A stretch of 64,000 nucleotides of DNA, taken from Crocinitomicaceae bacterium. Its GTDB lineage: Bacteria; Bacteroidota; Bacteroidia; Flavobacteriales_D; Crocinitomicaceae. Positions 8,870 to 16,889 of this stretch are shown here, piece after piece. A program made the position numbers and the translations under genes. The DNA is taken from contig JACJYW010000004.1 of assembly GCA_020635955.1 (NCBI GenBank), positions 372,001 through 436,000 of the forward strand, given 5' to 3'. The notes under the pieces are model-generated. The model ran no database searches and had not been told where the DNA came from. It saw only the letters and a program-made list of their open reading frames with translations. Every line of letters begins with the position of its first letter. Position 1 is the first letter of the stretch.

Positions 8870-10995
8870 TGAAAAAGCTAATTACATACGCCATCATGAT
8901 GTTGTTTGTTGTTAGCTCAGCTATCGGACAAACAAATAAAGATTTGATGAAAATGGGTGATGCAGCAATGGTTACTGGCCATTACACAAATGCTGTTCAC
9001 TATTATTCACTGATCCTTTTTAAAATTCAACAAGGAGAAGAAGCAGGATATTATCCTTTTGAGATCTCAAACACATATAAAGAACCCGAAAAAGATGAAT
9101 CAGGGGCCATTGCTCCACCATCAAATCCGGATGATAAAGAAATCCGAGTGATCCACAAACTAGCTGATGCTTATAGATTGGCTGATGATTACAAACATGC
9201 CGAAAAATGGTATGCTGCTGCTCTTGAAAACCCTCGTGAGGAGTTTCCTTATGCCAAGTATTTCTATGGTGTTAGCATGATGTATAACAACAAGTTTGAG
9301 GAAGCTCAAAAAGTGTTGGAGGAATTTCAAAAAGAGAATGGTGATCCAGACAACAAATACTACAAGTTAGCAACGGATAAAATTGCAAGTTGTCAGTTTG
9401 CTATGAATCCTGAAAATACAAAGGAACAGATCACACTTACCAACATTGATTCTTTGATCAATATGGGAAGTACTAGTTTTGGTGTTCAATATATGTCTAA
9501 CAATTATTTGTTGTTCTCATCAGCTCGTGAGGACAAGACACCTGATTCAATGAAAGTTAACCCGGATGATACACATCCTTTGGAATATTACATGTTGGAT
9601 ATTTACATGGTAAAAAGAAATTCTGACGGAACTTTTGAAGCTCCGGAGAAGTTCCCTTTTGAAATTAATTCTGCTGATTACCATGAAGGTTCTGCAATAA
9701 TCTCATCAGATGGAAACTCTATGTTCTTCACCAGAATGGATCCTGAAAATAGAAATGAAACTAAGGTCTATGCGAGTAGAAAGTTCAACAATCAATGGAT
9801 GAAACCTTTTCCACTTGATAAGAACATAAATTTAGATGGCTTCAGATCTATGACCCCTTACATTGCAGAGGATGGAACTACTTTGTATTTTTCTTCTAAT
9901 CGTCCTGGAGGTGAGGGAGGAATGGATATCTGGATGACAACTATTGGTCCTAATGGAGAAACTACTGAACCACAAAACATTGGTAATCAAATCAACACTC
10001 CAGAAGATGAGATCTCTCCTTTCTTTCATGAAGTAACTAAGACACTTTACTTTGCTTCTGGTGGTCACATTGGTTTTGGCGGATTAGACATCTTCAGAAG
10101 TAAATGGGATGAAGACTCAGAATGGTTTGGGGCATCTGCTAACGCCGGAGCGCCAATCAACTCTTCAAGAGATGACAGTTATTTCATTATTGATGGGCCT
10201 CAACAAAGCGGTTTCGTTACTTCAAACAGAGATGCATGTTATGAATGTGATTCGATCTATAATCTTAGTGTACACTGTAACAAGATCTATCAAATCACTA
10301 AACCTGAAATGAAATTTTATATCTCTGGTTATGTCTATGATGTAGCTACAAATGAGGTATTACCAGGTGCAAAAATCGAATTCAAAGACGTTTCATATAA
10401 ATGGGAACATTTTGAGATGATCGCAGATGAGAACGGATATTATGAACATGAGTTAGCTCCAAACCTAGAGTTATTCATGAGAGCTTCACAAACTGATTAC
10501 TTTGCTGACAAAGCTTTGGTTTTCACGCAAGGTGAAACTGAATCAAAAAACTACCAGCAAGATTTCTATTTGGAGAAAATACCTAAAGGTGAGATTACCA
10601 TTGAAGGTATTGAGTATGACTTTGATTCCGCTAATCTACGTCCTGAATCGAAAAAAATATTGGATAACCTAATCGAGTTTCTTGAATTGAATAGTAACTT
10701 AAAAATAGAGATTCGATCTCATACGGATGAACGTGGAAATGATCAGTACAACATGATCCTTTCTGATGCCCGTGCGAAGTCAGTGGTTGATTATCTTGTT
10801 CAGAATGGTATACCAAGAGAAAGATTAGTTCCTAAGGGTTATGGAGAGACCATGCCAGCTGAAGTACCAGATGTGGATGGAAATATGGTAACATTAACTC
10901 CTGAATACATTTACTCTTTAAGAGATAAAAACAAGCAAGAGGAATATCACCAAAGAAATAGACGTACTGCTTTCTTCGTATTAGAGCAGAACTAA
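8869..10995 (+). CDS. OmpA-family protein with TPR, PD40 propeller and carboxypeptidase-like domain
   Basis: Periplasmic or outer-membrane-associated protein of 708 residues with a signal peptide (ending near AIGQ). TPR-like helices fill residues 25-180. A PD40/WD40-like propeller covers about 195-450 (TPYIAEDGTTLYFSSNRPGG and GGLDIF motifs). A carboxypeptidase-regulatory-like fold lies near 485-560 (ISGYVYD, LPGAKIE). A C-terminal OmpA peptidoglycan-binding domain covers 574-708 (YDFDSANLRPES, RSHTDERG with D620, RRTAF). This domain order matches PorE-type proteins, which link the T9SS to the cell wall. Its start overlaps the stop of the PorP/SprF gene (TAATG), and a terminator follows 16 nt later. 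The likely role is anchoring the adhesin export unit. Confidence 0.92.
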   Translation: MKKLITYAIMMLFVVSSAIGQTNKDLMKMGDAAMVTGHYTNAVHYYSLILFKIQQGEEAGYYPFEISNTYKEPEKDESGAIAPPSNPDDKEIRVIHKLADAYRLADDYKHAEKWYAAALENPREEFPYAKYFYGVSMMYNNKFEEAQKVLEEFQKENGDPDNKYYKLATDKIASCQFAMNPENTKEQITLTNIDSLINMGSTSFGVQYMSNNYLLFSSAREDKTPDSMKVNPDDTHPLEYYMLDIYMVKRNSDGTFEAPEKFPFEINSADYHEGSAIISSDGNSMFFTRMDPENRNETKVYASRKFNNQWMKPFPLDKNINLDGFRSMTPYIAEDGTTLYFSSNRPGGEGGMDIWMTTIGPNGETTEPQNIGNQINTPEDEISPFFHEVTKTLYFASGGHIGFGGLDIFRSKWDEDSEWFGASANAGAPINSSRDDSYFIIDGPQQSGFVTSNRDACYECDSIYNLSVHCNKIYQITKPEMKFYISGYVYDVATNEVLPGAKIEFKDVSYKWEHFEMIADENGYYEHELAPNLELFMRASQTDYFADKALVFTQGETESKNYQQDFYLEKIPKGEITIEGIEYDFDSANLRPESKKILDNLIEFLELNSNLKIEIRSHTDERGNDQYNMILSDARAKSVVDYLVQNGIPRERLVPKGYGETMPAEVPDVDGNMVTLTPEYIYSLRDKNKQEEYHQRNRRTAFFVLEQN

Positions 10996-11011
10996 AAACA
11001 TAAAAGTTCAT

Positions 11012-11047
11012 AAAAGCCGTCAGACAATTAGCTGACGGCTTTTTTTT
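11012..11047 (+). terminator. Rho-independent terminator of the T9SS operon
   Basis: A 12-bp perfect stem (AAAAGCCGTCAG at 11012-11023, its complement at 11032-11043) with an 8-nt loop runs into a long T tract that ends at 11047. It ends the adhesin/PorP/OmpA operon. The next promoter box begins only 6 nt downstream. Confidence 0.9.
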
Positions 11048-11052
11048 GTTCG

Positions 11053-11060
11053 TATCTTTG
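11053..11060 (+). promoter_or_regulatory. -7 box (TATCTTTG) of the FKBP pair
   Basis: An exact match to the Bacteroidota -7 consensus TAnnTTTG lies 21 nt upstream of the FKBP start at 11082. A matching -33 element is not obvious, because that position falls inside the preceding terminator loop. Confidence 0.55.
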
Positions 11061-11081
11061 AATGCACACAAAATTTTTAAG

Positions 11082-11681
11082 ATGAGTATTATTCGTGATG
11101 AAGCTAGCTACGGCGTTGGTATGAGCATTGGACAAAGTTTGGCTGATCAAAATCTTGATGAGATCAACCTTGAGGAATTTTTAAAGGGAATTGAAGCTGT
11201 TTTCAGTGGTTCAACTCCAAAAATAACACCTCAAGAGGCCAATCAAAAGATCCAACAATATCTTACCGCGATAAACGAAACTAAATACGAACAATACCTT
11301 AAGGATGGTGAAGCTTTTCTTTATGAGAATGAGAAAAAAGAAGGTGTTACTACAACATCTTCAGGACTTCAATATGAGGTTATTGAAGAAGGAAATGGAA
11401 AGAAACCTGGACCTACATCTCAAGTTACAGTACATTACCATGGCACTCTTATAAATGGAGAAGTTTTTGACAGTTCTATTAGCAGAGGAGCTCCGGCTAC
11501 TTTTGGTGTCAATCAGGTGATCAGAGGTTGGACTGAAGCTTTACAACTGATGAATGAAGGTGCTAAATACCGTCTTTATATCCCTCAAGAATTAGCATAT
11601 GGTGCTAATCCACATCCAGGCGGGCCAATCAAACCTTATATGGCATTGATATTTGATGTTGAATTGATCAGTGTCAATTAA
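11082..11681 (+). CDS. FKBP-type peptidyl-prolyl cis-trans isomerase, no export signal
   Basis: Protein of 199 residues that speeds cis-trans isomerisation of proline bonds. I begin at ATG 11082 (MSIIRDEASYGVGMSIG); an upstream in-frame extension would cross the promoter box. The N-terminal 90 residues are the helical FKBP_N dimerisation-type domain, with the SYGVGMSIGQSL motif. A linker helix and the FKBP catalytic domain follow (VTVHYHGTLINGEVFDSS, RGWTEALQLM, YIPQELAYG). There is no signal peptide, so it appears cytoplasmic, unlike its lipoprotein neighbour. It overlaps the start of the next FKBP gene by one base, so the two are co-transcribed. Confidence 0.92.
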   Translation: MSIIRDEASYGVGMSIGQSLADQNLDEINLEEFLKGIEAVFSGSTPKITPQEANQKIQQYLTAINETKYEQYLKDGEAFLYENEKKEGVTTTSSGLQYEVIEEGNGKKPGPTSQVTVHYHGTLINGEVFDSSISRGAPATFGVNQVIRGWTEALQLMNEGAKYRLYIPQELAYGANPHPGGPIKPYMALIFDVELISVN

Positions 11682-12607
11682 TGAGTAGATCATTTTATAT
11701 TCTATTCTTACTGTTTTTGGTATCATGTGGAGGATCTAAGCCAGATCCAATTCAGTTACATGATGATAAAGAACCAGAATTGATCTTTGATAATTACGAT
11801 CAAAAGATAAGTTATTGTATTGGACTGGATCATGCAAGAGGATGCTTCAATGCTTATAGTAATCCGCAAATATCTGAGCATTTTGATATGGCTCAAATTG
11901 AAGCGGGTATGATCGATTATATTGCAGGTAATGAATTAAGAATAGATTTCATGTCAATTGATAGTATCCTGGACCTTTATTTGGTTGAAGATGGTTCTAT
12001 TGATAATTCAAAAGTGAATAAAAGTGATGCCAGTTATGCTATTGGATTGGATGAAGCTTTCAATTTAGTAAGTGCTTTGGTGGGAAGACAAATTGATCAG
12101 GATGTTGATGTTGAATTCATGATCATTGGTATCCAACAGGCCATGGACAATGCAGAACATCCTTCAATAGCATACATGGATGCAAAAAGAGAAGTCATCA
12201 ATTATTACGGAGACGTTAATAAGAAAAATGGTGAAGCATTTTTGAAAGAAAATATAATGTATCAGGGCGTCCAGGTAACAGAAAGCGGTTTACAATATGA
12301 GATCATCAAAGAAGGAAACGGTATTCAACCATATATGACTGATTCAGTGATCATTCATTACACAGGTAGATTTATTGATGGCCGCGTATTTGAATCAACA
12401 ATTCCTTCTAATATACCATTTAAAGGTTCTTTAATGTCTGTAATTCCAGGTTGGCAAGAAGGAGTTTGTCTAATGAAAGAAGGTGGTCAAACAAGATTAT
12501 ATATTCCTTATGAATTGGCTTACGGAGCTGAAGGTAAGGGTGTGGTTGAACCCTACTCCACTCTTATATTTGATATTGAATTGATCAAAGTAATGAGATT
12601 TAAGTAG
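11681..12607 (+). CDS. FKBP-type peptidyl-prolyl isomerase, lipoprotein
   Basis: Protein of 308 residues with a lipoprotein signal (LFLVSCGGSK), so it should sit in the outer or inner membrane facing the periplasm. The N-terminal half contains two SYxIGL-type FKBP_N segments, near residues 43 and 112 (KISYCIGLDHA, ASYAIGLDEAF). The C-terminal half is the catalytic domain (VIIHYTGRFIDGRVFEST, PGWQEGVCLMKEG, IPYELAYG). It shares its whole architecture with the gene before it, so the pair probably arose by tandem duplication with one copy gaining export. The family folds outer membrane and secreted proteins. It overlaps the convergent gene after it by 8 bases. Confidence 0.92.
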   Translation: MSRSFYILFLLFLVSCGGSKPDPIQLHDDKEPELIFDNYDQKISYCIGLDHARGCFNAYSNPQISEHFDMAQIEAGMIDYIAGNELRIDFMSIDSILDLYLVEDGSIDNSKVNKSDASYAIGLDEAFNLVSALVGRQIDQDVDVEFMIIGIQQAMDNAEHPSIAYMDAKREVINYYGDVNKKNGEAFLKENIMYQGVQVTESGLQYEIIKEGNGIQPYMTDSVIIHYTGRFIDGRVFESTIPSNIPFKGSLMSVIPGWQEGVCLMKEGGQTRLYIPYELAYGAEGKGVVEPYSTLIFDIELIKVMRFK

Positions 12608-13502
12608 TTTTTACTGATCTCCTTCTTTTGAATAAACTTTTGATCCTCTCAATGTGTTGATCATCCAGAAACAAGAGATACATCACCACCATTATCAATC
12701 CAAAATTAAAGATCCCCATCCCAAAAGCGATCATTAAGTGAAAAGCCACGCCATAGATCAAAAAAGGAATCTTGATCTTTTTGATCCAAACTGCTATAGC
12801 AAAAGTAATCTGATATAAAACCACTGTATAGGTTGCAATGGCTGATAAAATATAGGATTTTTCAAATGGAACGGTCATCCAGGAAGAGAAGATTTCCAAT
12901 TTTGAGACATACATTACCGCATAACCCTGCATCCAATATGGATCAAATAATTTGAATAATCCAGAAAAAAAATAAAGTACACATATTTGAATTAGCAATA
13001 TCCAGTAAAAAGTGTTATTCAAGATATTCTGTAATTCAGCTAACCAACCTTTTGTTTTTGATATCTGAATGAACATCAGATAAAACAGGACCAAATTCAC
13101 CAAATTCTCCCCACCTGTGAAGGCTGACCCTCCCTTTAAAAAAAGATTTACCGTACAGATATAAACAGCAATAGAAGATAGAATTGGAAGAACACGTAAC
13201 AATCCTGTAATAAGAAAGGTTATCTGACCAATAAGTACAATAACATAAACCCAGTTGCGATCAGATGTTGCTGGATGACTCAAAAGTGTAGTTATACCTT
13301 TTGAGCCCTGCATCCAAATAGGAAAATTAGTGTTCCATGCTCCATGACCTGTCAATCCGTAATAAGCGAACATATCATGAGCTATTGGTAAAAGCGTTAA
13401 TGTATTGAATAGCAACAAAAGATAAAGTGCCCTTCTGAAAAACTCAATTTTGTCCATGTACCTGAACTCACGAGTAAATATGTCAGCTATTTTCTCTTTC
13501 AT
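12600..13502 (-). CDS. HTTM-domain (gamma-carboxylase-like) membrane protein
   Basis: Integral membrane protein of 300 residues with about seven hydrophobic segments. The pattern matches the HTTM (horizontally transferred transmembrane) family, related to vitamin K-dependent gamma-carboxylase membrane domains. The segment GGENLVNLVLFYLMF and the later YFFSGLFKLFDPYWMQG are the family's hallmark positions. No biochemical role is established for short bacterial members. It overlaps the upstream minus-strand gene by 4 bases (ATGA), so the two are translationally coupled and probably act together. Its stop overlaps the FKBP lipoprotein stop on the other strand. Confidence 0.75.
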   Translation of the reverse strand: MKEKIADIFTREFRYMDKIEFFRRALYLLLLFNTLTLLPIAHDMFAYYGLTGHGAWNTNFPIWMQGSKGITTLLSHPATSDRNWVYVIVLIGQITFLITGLLRVLPILSSIAVYICTVNLFLKGGSAFTGGENLVNLVLFYLMFIQISKTKGWLAELQNILNNTFYWILLIQICVLYFFSGLFKLFDPYWMQGYAVMYVSKLEIFSSWMTVPFEKSYILSAIATYTVVLYQITFAIAVWIKKIKIPFLIYGVAFHLMIAFGMGIFNFGLIMVVMYLLFLDDQHIERIKSLFKRRRSVKTT

Positions 13503-14068
13503 TTGTTCCAGGTATATGGTGGAAACACTAATTCACCACGCGTATCATTGATTACTTCATGTAGTTCACATATTACATCAACCCTAATTGGGTCTTCTCC
13601 TTTTCTCTTAACGGCTATGGCTTTGGCATAATTTTTCACCATTCGATAAGACCCTTTTTGCCTGAAATCTTCAATGTTTTGCGTTTTAAGTTCGCCAATT
13701 TCCCAACCCAGATCATGGATGTCCCTAATAACATAAAAAGCCATATTGGATTCCAGTAAGGTTAGTTCTCCATGATGTGAAAAACGGAGAATCTTATACC
13801 ATTTATAATCCTCTTTCGTTGGATAGACCCATCCTGTAGTATCATCTTCAAAATAAAATTTCATTTTAAATTTTCCTTCAGCAACTGGACACGGATAGAA
13901 CATACTCCATCTTTGTGTAAACAAAGGTTCCAAATATGGTGAAACCGTCATTTTTGCTGAATCAGGCATAATTTGCTCCGGGCAGGTAACAATCGATATC
14001 ATAACCGTATAGGAGACTACAAAGAGGAAGGCAATCCAACCAGCAAGTATTTTATAATTCTGCTTCAC
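13499..14068 (-). CDS. DUF5819-like single-pass membrane protein
   Basis: Protein of 189 residues with one N-terminal membrane segment (ILAGWIAFLFVVSYTVMISIV) and a soluble domain. It contains SPYLEPLFTQRWSMFYPCPVA, trimmed here to the PYLEPLFTQRWSMFYP part, which resembles the start of DUF5819 proteins. Such proteins often sit beside HTTM proteins, as here, with a 4-base overlap. The start is a GTG at 14068: in that frame no ATG precedes it before a stop. Function is unknown. The gene is divergent from fumarylacetoacetase, with 57 bases between them. Confidence 0.6.
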   Translation of the reverse strand: MKQNYKILAGWIAFLFVVSYTVMISIVTCPEQIMPDSAKMTVSPYLEPLFTQRWSMFYPCPVAEGKFKMKFYFEDDTTGWVYPTKEDYKWYKILRFSHHGELTLLESNMAFYVIRDIHDLGWEIGELKTQNIEDFRQKGSYRMVKNYAKAIAVKRKGEDPIRVDVICELHEVINDTRGELVFPPYTWNK

Positions 14069-14125
14069 AGCTAAATTCTGAAAACTCTTAAATTTGTTAC
14101 AAAGTAAGCATTAAAATTAGTAGCA

Positions 14126-15397
14126 ATGTCAAGTAAAATTAGCAATTCAGCCAAATCATGGATCAATGTAGAAACGAACTCAGATTTTCCGATCCAGAAT
14201 CTACCTTTCGGAATTTTTAAAACTGCATCAAAGTCTGCACGAGTTGGGATTGCTATTGGAAATCAAATTGTAGATGTTAAAGCGCTATTTGACCTTGGAT
14301 ATCTTCATGGATTGAATATCAAATCATCTGATTTGGAGAACTGCTACCTGAATGACCTTATGTCTAACGGCAAGATAGTGTGCAGTCAATTGCGTCATCA
14401 TGTTTATGACTTACTTGAAGAAAGCAATGATAGCTTAAAGAATAATAAAGAGCATTTAGCCAAAGTAATTGTTTCACAAAATGAAGCTACTATGTTGCTA
14501 CCCGTAAAAGTTGGTGATTACACTGATTTTTATTCGAGTAGAGAACATGCAACCAATGTTGGAACTATGTTTAGAGATCCGAACAATGCTTTACTTCCGA
14601 ACTGGCTACATATACCTGTTGGATATCACGGTAGAGCAAGTTCAATTATTCTATCCGGAGAACCTATATACCGTCCAAAAGGTCAATCAAAACCTGATCC
14701 AGAGGCTCCTCCTGTTTATGGACCTTCTGCCAGATTGGATTTTGAATTGGAAATGGCCTTTGTTACCTTTGAAGGAAAGCCTCTAGGGGATTCTATCTCA
14801 ACTGCAGAGGCAGATGATTATATTTTTGGGATGTGCTTGTTCAATGATTGGTCAGCCAGAGATATTCAAAGCTGGGAGTATGTTCCACTAGGACCATTTT
14901 TGGCAAAGAATTTTGCTTCATCAATGTCTCCTTGGATAGTAACTCTTGAAGCTCTTGAACAATTTAGAATTCCTGGCCCTGTACAAAATCCAAAAGTACT
15001 TCCTTATCTTGAGTACTCAGGAAATAAGCATATTGACATCAAACTACAGGTATTAATAGAACCTGAAAATGGTAATGAAAATCTGATCTGCCAGTCTAAC
15101 TACAAACACATGTACTGGAACATGAACCAACAATTAGCCCATCATACAATTAATGGATGTAATATTAAATGTGGTGACATGATGGCTTCAGGAACAATCT
15201 CAGGACCTACTGAAGATTCTTTTGGTTCAATGCTTGAACTGGCATGGAAAGGAACCAAGCCCTTAAAAATGGATGATGGTTCTGAACGCAAATTTATTAA
15301 TGATGGTGATACCGTTATCATGAGAGGATACTGTGAAAAAGATGGAATTCGCGTTGGGTTTGGTGAAGTATCAAGTAAAGTTTTACCTGCTAAATAA
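14126..15397 (+). CDS. fahA: Fumarylacetoacetase
   Basis: Hydrolyses 4-fumarylacetoacetate to fumarate and acetoacetate, the last step of tyrosine/homogentisate breakdown. At 423 residues it is full length. The N-terminal SH3-like domain contains LPFGIF and RVGIAIG. The catalytic domain has the metal-binding and catalytic region VGDYTDFYSSREHATNVG, with the catalytic His in SREHA. It also has GYHGRASSI, the LDFELEMAF glutamates, FNDWSARDIQSWEY, and the closing GDTVIMRGYC. The other tyrosine-degradation genes are not in the window. The gene ends 6 bases before the MORN-like gene, so the two probably share a transcript without an obvious functional link. Confidence 0.95.
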   Translation: MSSKISNSAKSWINVETNSDFPIQNLPFGIFKTASKSARVGIAIGNQIVDVKALFDLGYLHGLNIKSSDLENCYLNDLMSNGKIVCSQLRHHVYDLLEESNDSLKNNKEHLAKVIVSQNEATMLLPVKVGDYTDFYSSREHATNVGTMFRDPNNALLPNWLHIPVGYHGRASSIILSGEPIYRPKGQSKPDPEAPPVYGPSARLDFELEMAFVTFEGKPLGDSISTAEADDYIFGMCLFNDWSARDIQSWEYVPLGPFLAKNFASSMSPWIVTLEALEQFRIPGPVQNPKVLPYLEYSGNKHIDIKLQVLIEPENGNENLICQSNYKHMYWNMNQQLAHHTINGCNIKCGDMMASGTISGPTEDSFGSMLELAWKGTKPLKMDDGSERKFINDGDTVIMRGYCEKDGIRVGFGEVSSKVLPAK

Positions 15398-15403
15398 CAT
15401 TCT

Positions 15404-16885
15404 ATGAAAAATTTAATATTATTATTCTTAATTGCCTTTACCACTGGGACTTTTGCTCAAAAGCACCTTGAATACTATGAAAATGGCAATAAAAAAGAGG
15501 AAGGAAAATACAAAAATGGTGACCCTGTTGGAACATGGACCTATTATTTCATCAATGGGCAAATAGAATCTCAGGGAAAATTCAAAAAAGGTGTTCGTGA
15601 AGGTGAATGGATATACTATTGGGAGAATGGGACCATTTATGAACAAGGCACATGGAGTGAAGGAAAAGAAATTGGAGAGTGGAAAGGTTTCCATGAAGAT
15701 GGTAAACTACGCTATCAGGGAACTTATTTGGATGGTTTAGCAACAGGTAAATGGGTATTTTATCATAGAAATGGTCAGATAGAGCAGGAAGGTGAAATGG
15801 TTGTAGGTTTAAATGACGGATTGTGGACCTATTATCATTCAAATGGGCAGATCAGTCAAAAAGGAAACTGGATTCAAGGTAATAAAGACGGTGTTTGGAA
15901 CCACTTCAATGAAGATGGATCAAATTTCAAATCAGGTTCATTTGTAAAGGGTGTTCAAACCGGTATCTGGACTTATTATGATGATTATGGCCACATGAAG
16001 GAAAAAGGAATGTGGACAGATGGTGTACAACATGGAAAATGGGAATATTTCTATCCAAATGGCCAATTAAAAGAAATTGGTGAATGGAATGGCGGTAAAC
16101 AATTCGGTGAGTGGACCTATTATTATGAAAATGGTCAATTACAGGACAAAGGGTCCTGGGAGAATGGAGACCAAATTGGCGAATGGGTTTACTATTATGA
16201 AAGCGGTAAACTTAAAATGAAAGGTGATTGGAAAGATGGACATGCCATTGATGAATGGATCTACTATTATGATAATGGAAACCTTGAAAAGAAAGGAAAA
16301 TGGTTAGATGGACATCAGGTGGGTTATTGGGAATATTTTTATAAAAACGGCATCAAGGAACAAGAGGGCGAGTACACTCAAACCGGGGAACAAACCGGAA
16401 CATGGATCTATTACTATGAGAATGGTCGCTTGCATAAAAAAGGGAAATGGGCACGTGGTGAAAATCATGGCGAGTGGATCTCCTACTATCAAAATGGTCA
16501 AATAGAAAAGATCGGTAACTGGGATTACGGTGTTCAAAATGGAATTTGGACGTACTACAATGAAGGAGGACAGACCATTGATAAAGGAGAATGGGTTCAA
16601 GGAGAACAACACGGTTTATGGGTTTATTATTATCCATCAGGTCGTAAACAAAAAGAAGGATACTGGAAACATGGTGTACAGGAAGGTGAATGGATCTATT
16701 ATCGTGAAACCGGTAAAATGGAAGAAAAAGGACCCTGGAAAAATGCACAACAACATGGTGTCTGGACCTATTATCATCCAAATGGTAAAATGCAGTGGCA
16801 AGGTGAATGGTTTAATGGAGAGAAAAGAGGCATCTGGAACAATTATGATGAAAGTGGCAGATTCGTTTATTCTGTAACTCACTAG
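15404..16885 (+). CDS. Exported protein made of 19 MORN/YwqK-like repeats
   Basis: Protein of 493 residues. After a 19-residue signal peptide ending FAQ, the rest is a solenoid. There are nineteen full repeats of 24 residues (one has 25) and a truncated twentieth, with consensus xWxYYxxNGqlxxkGxWxxGxxxG. The lengths add up exactly (19 + 457 + 17). The pattern belongs to the MORN-like/YwqK family, which is very common in Bacteroidota. The family is often labelled an antitoxin on weak grounds; no toxin is adjacent here. Export suggests a cell-envelope or surface role. A smaller relative lies at 36428-37273. It sits 6 nt after fahA and 4 nt before rel. Confidence 0.88.
   Translation: MKNLILLFLIAFTTGTFAQKHLEYYENGNKKEEGKYKNGDPVGTWTYYFINGQIESQGKFKKGVREGEWIYYWENGTIYEQGTWSEGKEIGEWKGFHEDGKLRYQGTYLDGLATGKWVFYHRNGQIEQEGEMVVGLNDGLWTYYHSNGQISQKGNWIQGNKDGVWNHFNEDGSNFKSGSFVKGVQTGIWTYYDDYGHMKEKGMWTDGVQHGKWEYFYPNGQLKEIGEWNGGKQFGEWTYYYENGQLQDKGSWENGDQIGEWVYYYESGKLKMKGDWKDGHAIDEWIYYYDNGNLEKKGKWLDGHQVGYWEYFYKNGIKEQEGEYTQTGEQTGTWIYYYENGRLHKKGKWARGENHGEWISYYQNGQIEKIGNWDYGVQNGIWTYYNEGGQTIDKGEWVQGEQHGLWVYYYPSGRKQKEGYWKHGVQEGEWIYYRETGKMEEKGPWKNAQQHGVWTYYHPNGKMQWQGEWFNGEKRGIWNNYDESGRFVYSVTH
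15461..16831 (+). repeat. Coding tandem array, 72-bp unit, 19 copies
   Basis: The repeat region of the MORN-like protein has a 72-bp period (one unit is 75 bp). The copies have diverged at the base level but keep TGG and TAT/TATTAT codons at fixed places. The same periodicity produces long antisense open frames here, which I do not treat as genes. Confidence 0.8.
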
Positions 16886-16889
16886 TTAT

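Noticed and set aside
15461..16831. Regularly spaced repeats as a CRISPR-like array
   Set aside because: The period is coding (24 codons), units are diverged, there are no identical repeats with unique spacers, and no cas genes are present.
16304..16882. Several long antisense and alternate-frame open readings over the MORN-like gene
   Set aside because: They arise from the 72-bp codon periodicity of the repeat; none has a sensible start, export signal or domain, and the plus-strand product is clear.
15404..16885. YwqK-type antitoxin of a toxin-antitoxin pair
   Set aside because: The protein is exported and flanked by fahA and rel; no toxin gene is adjacent, so the family label does not support that function here.
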